From assembly GCA_035048495.1 (NCBI GenBank), contig CM068549.1, positions 8,043,822 to 8,107,821 of the forward strand: a DNA stretch of 64,000 nucleotides, in the 5' to 3' direction. The position numbers and the translations under genes were made by a program. Source of the stretch: Euptelea pleiosperma (lineage: Eukaryota > Streptophyta > Magnoliopsida > Ranunculales > Eupteleaceae). Below, piece by piece: positions 57,695 through 64,000 of the stretch. Below the pieces are notes generated by a model that was not told where the DNA came from, ran no database searches, and saw nothing but the letters and a program-made list of their open reading frames with translations. Every line of letters starts with the position of its first letter. Positions within the stretch are counted from its first letter, which is position 1.

Positions 57695-58248
57695 CTACAT
57701 ACGGTTGTGTAAAACATAGGGATACACAACCGTATGCCCTCAGATTTGATAGATCAAGGTTGGATTTTTGCATAAATAGCATGCATTGATTTTTGAGCCA
57801 ACTACCCACAGATCAAAGAAACTAATTGGATACGGTTGTGTAGGAAGAAAAGCTACACAATAGTATGGAGTCAGATCTGGAAGATCTACGGCCAAAAATG
57901 AGAAAAAGCACATGTGCCCTTTTCCTCGAGATCTGCACAGTGGGATGAAAAACTATTCACATACGGTTGTATAGGACATCCTCCTACACAACCGTATGCA
58001 ATTACATTTCTAAAAATACCCCTCATATTTTTAGAAAACCGCATATGCCATTTTCCACGAAAAGCGTGCAGAATCTACCAGAATTAATGGCGTACAGTTG
58101 TGTAGCACCCTTGACTACACAATCGTCTGTGGTTACTTTTTTAAGGTTGTTTATATTTATTCATTATTTTAATCTTTTTTCCTTATAAAGGTGAGTCTGC
58201 AACATGTGCAGACCCCTTCCCAGAACTCTATAAATAGAGGATGATATT
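57695..58248 (+). mobile_element. Second copia-type LTR, part right of element B, with hairpin series
   Basis: Continues 43308-43578. It holds four hairpins of the type TACGGTTGTGTA ... TACACAACCGTA at about 57698-57742, 57829-57866, 57960-57998 and 58092-58131, spaced ~130 bp. A TATA box (CTATAAATA, 58228-58236) lies near its right end; element C interrupts the LTR 12 bp later. LTR identity rests on the TATA box and context. Confidence 0.55.
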
Positions 58249-58929
58249 TGAAAGAAGAATTTTCCGCGTCGTCAATTCGGAAACCCTAACTTCAACAATA
58301 TTTGTAAAATCCGATTATCTGCAAAATGTAACTTGTATAGCAGTACGTGTCGGATGTCGATCCGCACTCGGTGTGAGTTAGTACAATAAGGAATTAAAAC
58401 TGACAAATAATATACAGAGAGAAATGAGAATGGTGGAAGAGATGAGAAGGGCGAGTCGATTTAAAAACAACATTCATTTGAGATTCAGAACACCAAAATA
58501 TCAAAAACAACTTCATTAATCATCAAAGAGTGTGTACATAAATCAAAATAACAGAAATAAAGAAAGCATGTAAGAAAGCATGTAAAGGGATGAGAGATGA
58601 AGAGGTAAGGGAAAGAAACGTCCATTGAAATCTCAGAGCTAAGGGCGCTACCGATCAAGAAGAGGATCGTCCAAGACTCCGATGAATGCTTCAATCGTGG
58701 AGAAGGGTTTTGACAGAGAAGCATCCCATGACCTTTGGAGCTAAGGGCGCTACCGATCAAGAAGAGGACCGTCCAAATTTCATGGAATGCTACTCAATCG
58801 TGGAATCCACATCGACTCTTACCGGCCGACAAGGTAGATGTGAATTGGCTAATGTACTATAATGTGCCCTAAAAAGCTCACCTTTTCACTCGCCGAAAGG
58901 AGTCGGACAAGTGAATAGGCGATCGGCCT

Positions 58930-59365
58930 GAGAAAGTAGTGAGAGGATCTAGAGAGAGAAAATAGACTTAGAAAGAGAAATCTCAATCTAGAGAGAGAAC
59001 ATGGGATTAGGGATGTCACGTCCCTTCCATGTTGTCTAGAGAGAGAAAGTGAGAGAAACTAGGTAGAGAGAGAAAGTCACTAAGTCTAGAAAGAGAAAGT
59101 GAGGGTTTGGACACAGGTTTAGGGATGAGACGTCCCTTCCATGTCCGTTAGAGAAAGAGAGAGAGAAACTAGGATTTCTAGAGAGAGACATCTCACTCTA
59201 GAGAGAGCAAATAGAATGTAGAGAAAGAGAACATGGAAATAAGGATGTCACTTCCCGTCCATGTCATTTAGAGAGAGAGGAGATCTAGAGAGAGAAAGTA
59301 GTTTTAGAGAGAGAAACTAGGATTTCTAGAGAGAGGAGAAACCCTAGAGAGAGAAAGTGAGAGAA
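58930..59365 (-). repeat. TCTAGAGAGAGAAA array and repeated 37-bp motif in LTR C
   Basis: At least a dozen TAGAGAGAGAAA-type words at irregular 15-50-bp spacing. Three copies of ACATGG...GGATGTCACGTCCCTTCCATGT (about 59000-59035, 59113-59146, 59231-59267) lie among them. Confidence 0.75.
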
Positions 59366-61816
59366 GATAGAGAAAATACCTCGTAGTACTTACCATTGAG
59401 TGACCGGAGTGCATCGGGACCAGGATGTGGTCGGAGTGGTGAAGATCGACCCATGGGAATGGTCCAAGATCAGCCAATGATGGTCGGCCAAGAAAACATT
59501 GGCCATGGAAGATGAGAGTGGTGTGGCTTTCGGTACACAACTTACCCTTAGAGCACAGGCTGGTTTGAAGAGGAGATGGTGGGAGTATGCACAGCCTTGC
59601 TGTCCATGGGAGAAAACATGGGCTGTTCTCTATGGCATGGAGGCATACGGGCCAGCTTTTGATGGAGAGAAGACCAAGGAGGTTTCAGACCTACTGATCA
59701 TCTAGCAGCTCGTGAATGAATGACTCCAACAGATCGTGGAGACTAATGTTGCTGGCTCGTATCGGACCAATGAATGGTGAAGATGATAACAACGAGAAGC
59801 TCTCAGTTTGAAGCATGGAGATGGAGTGCAGGTTGTAAAAAGTGAAGCCATAATGGCTTGTTGGTGCATCACGCACACAATCAGGGAATGGAGAAGGTGG
59901 TACCTGCAGGTTCCCTTGACCACATTGTAGATCTCCCACTAATGGAGAAGGCAATGGTGGCATGTAGATAGAACTGGCCAATGAGGAGATGAGGTGCAGG
60001 TCGTGCCTGCCAGCATGATGAAAGGGATCCACGGTGCACCTGTGTTGCTGGTTGTGAGAGGGGAAGAGATCCACGGTAGAGGTGCAGACCGACAGGAGGC
60101 ACGCCAGATACATGGTGGTGTGATGGCTGTGGTGGAAATGCAGCAGCTCCAAGAGGGAGGAGCAGATCGCCGGCATTAATGGAGGGATAACAAAGGCCAA
60201 GAAGAGGCCGTGATGGCCGTAATTATTGACTGGAGGGGAAACACGGTGGAGAAAGATGAAGCAAACAGTAGTGAAGATGTTGCTGCAATTTACAGCCAAG
60301 TTCGCCGGAGTTTGGAGAAGAGTTGCAATGGAGATGAGCAGCAAGGTGTTGGGTCCGTTTCTTGACAGGAGAAGGGAGGAGAACGTGGAATGGGGGAACC
60401 CAACTTGCAGGTGTGGTGGCAGGAGAGATGAGCGCCAAGAGAGGGAGTTACAACGGTGTTGAGGGAGAAGATGAACAGTGGCAGAGGACGGTGGTGGCTA
60501 GTGGTGGAGAGCACCGTTTTGAAGTGTTCACCGTCCAGGCAGAGGAATGGTGGTAGGAGACGAACCAGGTTGCAGGTTGCAACTCGGTGGAAATGGAGAA
60601 AGCAGCAACTACGTAGAGATCCCGTAAAGGGAGGCTGCAACAGTGGGAGGAGATGCCGGAAAATGAGGACTGCAACTCCGTTGCTGCCCAAACCAGTGGT
60701 GGAGATGACGGACTCCAGCACATGGACAACCCAGTCCGTGGAAAGCAAGGAGCATGATCTGGAGTTGCAAGTGGGTTGTGCATGGCCTGTTCTAGAGAAG
60801 GTTGGAGGAAGCAAAGCTGGTAGAGGAGGTGCAGACCGTGAAGAAGATGAAGGTGTGGCTATTGGAGAGGTTGCTGGTTGCCGAAAGAAGAAGGAGGAGA
60901 TGGCCGGTTCTCCTCCCAAAGGAGGAGCCGATTGCTCCTCTCAAGTCTGTCCAAGCCAGTTAGAACGTGGGGGAGATAGATGGAAGAAAGGAATGTGGTG
61001 GCTCCCATTGTGCTCTCCCAACGAGAGACTGTGTGAGAGAGAAGTGAGAGAGAATCAGATGTGAGGGAAAGAGAGGGTGAGATATATCGTGGGTTAGAGG
61101 TTAAGGGGATGAGAGAAATGAAGAGAGAGAAATGGTCAAGGAAGACCAATTCTCTCACATTCATGATGTTGTTAGGAAAGTAGGGGAGTTAGTTGTAGGA
61201 TTAGAGGGATCCACGTGGTTTATTGAGGGGAAATGGCCACGGGAGACTGTTTCTCCCTCATTCCAACGACAATGAAGCCGTGGGGTTGAGAAGTTAGGAA
61301 TGGAGGGAATAAACGATCTTGGCCATAGGATTAGAGCTTGAGTTGGGCCTATTCACTGGGCTTCTCAAGTGGGCCCTTTGGCCACTAAGATGGGGTCGAG
61401 ATTGGCGAAGGCCATGGGGGTCCAAAGAATGCTAGTGAGCCATGGGCCATGGGCCATGGGATGAATGAGTGGATCGATGATTTGGTTAGTCCCAAGATTG
61501 GTGAACCGTCGGATCTAGAGAGATCCAACAGTCCAATGAGCGATCTAACGGTCCAATTGAAAATCTAACGGTGGAAAAGCTATGGGAGATGGGATAGAAC
61601 TAGAGGAGAGGAGATCGAAGGTTAGGATGATCGATCTGAGGATTGGGGTAGTCGATCTGAGGATCGGACGGGGGATATGATGATCTAATGGTAGGATGAT
61701 ATGATCTAAGGGTTAGAACGGATGATCGGATGGTGAAATGGATGATCGGGTGGTGAGATGGGGGTAATTAGAGAGATGGAAGAGAGAGGGGAGAGAAAAT
61801 GATACAAAATAAATGC

Positions 61817-61893
61817 AAAAGAGCTGGCGGAGGGTCTTGAACCCTGATCTTCAATGTAATCTTTAGTTGGCTTCACCAATCATGTAAGCCATC
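61817..61893 (-). other. tRNA-like Pol III-type block in LTR C
   Basis: Minus-strand block with a 4-bp D-arm-like stem (GGCT...AGCC) around TGATTGG, the T-arm hairpin AGGG/TTCAAGA/CCCT (61845-61831) and TTTT at 61820-61817. It starts 407 bp into the LTR. Confidence 0.65.
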
Positions 61894-62300
61894 TTTGAGT
61901 CTTCAGCTTTGCCTCTCTCTTGGTCTTTATTTGGCTCTACGATCCTCTGACTTGACCCGTACTTGGCCTGTATCTTCTAGTCATAGCCTGATGGCTCTTT
62001 TAAGCTTTGATATTAGGCTTCTATGGTTGATCGTCGGTCCGCAAGTCTTGAGAATCGCCTGATCGGGTTTCCTATAATAACGAAAAGCGCGTAATGAGAC
62101 TTAATCGAAACGGCTTCATATCTAGACTTCCAGAAATGCGTTTAAAGCATGCAAATATACCATTTCGTCCAGAAAAGTGTATTCTACGCAATGAAAGAGA
62201 CTCTTTCGTAGAAAAGTGTATAAATGGGAAGTTTAACATAGGAGAGTGTGATAACGCTAAAGGATAATGGCTTAAAATAAGCACTTTTAAGCGAATATCA

Positions 62301-64000
62301 CAACCCCCCAACCAGCATATTGCCAATCCTTGGCAATTAGTGCGAAATAAATGAGCTTAAAAGGTCTCTGCCACATGCTGTACACTTTTTCATATTAGCT
62401 CAGGGGAAAACACCGTTCGTCAAATTATCATATGGATGCAAAACAGTTACAAGCTAGCAGATAGTCATGAAGTTTTGACAAGACTACAGACCTGATAAAT
62501 CATGACCCAGAATAGTCAGACTCGACGTGTGTGTGTGGTCAACATTCTCATTATCCGTCAGTAAAGAGTTCTATATCACCTAAGAGATTGTATGCCTTGA
62601 CCTCAAATCTCACTTGTAAAACACTCAGAAATGATCACTCGTCAGTGGTTTTATCTCTTTTCTCTCAATTTATATGTGAAGGAGACATATTGATAAAAAC
62701 AAATATCTCACATATATATTATTTTGAAGGAAGGACATTTTAACAGAAGAAGATCTCATGAAAGGAATATCATTTTACTCGGGAACGTTAGGTCAAACTC
62801 TATAGCTTCTCTTTCTCCACTCTCCACATTTATGATCGTGCTATCCTAGAATCAAGTAGGACTTTCATGAGTTGTAATGAGGCTTAGGTCAGGTGTAGAA
62901 AAATAAGGGGATACAGGATTTCAAAAGCTTCTGAGAGGATATCTCAATTTTCTTGTATTTTCCTATGGGTATAGCACCATTATCTGTTTCTTTCCCTTCT
63001 TTTGTATTTTTCTATTTTTCTCGATATTTTTGAGACTGCTCATTTTTGTTTTCGGCTCTTTTCTATACTTTCTTTTCATCTTTTCTTCTCAGTTTGACCA
63101 CTTGTCTTTTTCTTGACTTTTCTTTTCATAGTATACCCATAACAATCATTTCTCTATCCTTAGGGTCGCGAGTCATACTTCGTAACTGGATTGGGTTATA
63201 GGTTAATGGGCTTTAACAAGGAAAGGCTTTTTATAAAGGCTCCTGAGGGTTTCAAACGGTAGAGATTTAAGGTAAACTAAAAAGGCTGAAAGGTTTTAAA
63301 AAGATGGCCTAAATCATTTTCTCGGGTTTACACTCTCATGTAACATGTTTTGAATGGATATAGAAAAAGGTTCTGTCGTAATAATCCAATTTTGATGTTG
63401 TTCCGAGTTCCATGATCAATACAAAGGATAATGAGATCTCTCAACGAAATATTGCGGACATGAAGAAATAGTGAGTCATCTTGTGACTCAGAATTGTAGT
63501 ATAACCCTCTGAAATGATGAAAGGCTCGAAAGCGTACTGGGTTAGGTCTCCACAAATATTCTTCTAGGATCTTTAGAGATTCTAAACTTAAGATGACTCT
63601 GATAATGAATGTGTACAATTTGTGCCAAATCTGAGTTTTTCAAAGTTTTCAAATCTGCTGTAGTCACGCTTGACTTGACTCAAAGCTAGCATGTAACACG
63701 GAAAATGTCATGCTTTATAAAATGATTTCATGGATATTTTTAACTAATCAAAGTCAGGGTATTTGACACATTTTGAAAGTTCTAGAAAACATTGAAAATC
63801 ATCGGAAAACACCCAAAAACACAATTGTTTTTTTTATTTTTATTTTTATTTTTTATTTTTTTATTTTTTATTTTTTTATTTTTTATTTTTTTGGAATTTT
63901 ATCAAAATGAAAACATGAGTTTTGGTAAATACCCCACCCCCAACCAAAATATAGCACCGTCCTCGGTGCTTATAACTAGGACCAAAAAAAATGTTGAAAT
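62301..64000 (-). mobile_element. Element C 3' internal region (runs off the window)
   Basis: Polypurine tract GGTTGGGGGGTTGTG at 62314-62301, then sequence homologous to B 45934-47600 and A 18320-19909, including the AGCACC-N6-GGTGCT hairpin with GGTTGGGGGTGGGG near 63930-63970 and an A/T simple repeat at 63827-63893. No ORF; pol, if present, is outside. Confidence 0.8.

Larger units (their letters stand above)
58249..62300 (-). mobile_element. Element C 3' LTR (Athila type, long)
   Basis: 4052 bp on the minus strand, starting TGATATTCGC at 62300 and ending ...GAAAATTCTTTCA at 58249. The end shares the CGACGCGGAAAA and GTGCGGATCGACATCCGACACG words of the other subfamilies. A left flank ATATT (58244-58248) is the expected duplication, not testable because the other end lies outside. 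It is longer than the other LTRs; no nested LTR ends were seen inside. Frames such as 59691-60344 or 60456-61064 are not credible genes. Confidence 0.8.

Noticed and set aside
57698..58131. CRISPR-like regular palindromic repeats
   Set aside because: Plant nuclear LTR context, repeat units are divergent, and there are no cas genes; this is an LTR hairpin series.
59691..60919. Frames of 200-217 codons on both strands of LTR C
   Set aside because: Overlapping low-complexity frames on both strands inside an LTR, no recognisable domain, no promoter or splice logic.

Overview
The window is nuclear DNA of a flowering plant. The evidence is a split glutamate-receptor-like (GLR) gene with GT-AG introns, plant-type Ty3/gypsy (Athila, Tat, Tekay-like) and Ty1/copia (SIRE-like and Tork-like) retrotransposons, and several MITEs. 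I cannot name the species. Apart from the GLR gene I see no cellular gene; nearly everything else is nested transposable-element sequence.

Layout. (1) 1-24160 is a stack of nested elements: a decayed SIRE-like copia gag split by an Athila-type solo LTR (240-3052), a decayed accessory ORF (5126-6509), a truncated Tat-like fragment with one LTR (about 6790-9002), and the end of a Tork-like copia element (9003-24160) split by a complete but coding-defective Athila-type element 'A' (9474-22640). A's 5' LTR carries a further solo LTR (11719-13976). The Tork-like 3' LTR ends 97 bp from exon 4 of the GLR gene, so this stack lies in the gene's last visible intron. (2) 24258-32366 (minus) holds four exons of a GLR gene, open throughout; the last exon is not in the window. 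Its introns hold several MITEs. (3) 32590-34278 is MITE-on-MITE. (4) 34279-41036 is a very long Ty3-type solo LTR 'E' with two tandem arrays, split by Athila-type solo LTR 'D' (37882-40785). (5) 41037-58248 holds copia LTR sequence split by a nearly intact, very young Athila element 'B' (43579-57689, minus). (6) 58249-64000 is the 3' LTR and 3' internal end of another Athila-type element 'C' (minus), running off the window.

Athila-type LTRs dominate: eight copies in at least three subfamilies, mostly bounded by 5-bp target-site duplications (TSDs) that I could read. Their ends are conserved while their middles differ. All eight carry, about 410-455 bp from the 5' end, a 77-bp tRNA-like block with A-box-like and B-box-like Pol III promoter motifs followed by a T4/T5 run. 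It aligns without gaps between subfamilies whose surrounding DNA is unalike. I regard this as the best candidate for an undescribed system here, in the spirit of the 5S rRNA sequence carried by Cassandra LTRs. A second pattern is that each LTR family carries its own spaced series of short palindromes or inverted repeats.

How the parts work together. Element B has LTRs, a tRNA-type primer site, gag, protease, reverse transcriptase, RNase H and integrase with readable catalytic motifs, and a polypurine tract. One in-frame TAG lies between gag and pol. It could be the protein source for relatives such as A, which keeps LTRs, primer site, leader and purine tracts but has lost capsid, RT and integrase. 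The GLR gene would encode a plasma-membrane ligand-gated cation channel if its last exon still lies beyond the left edge and the large insertion is spliced out.
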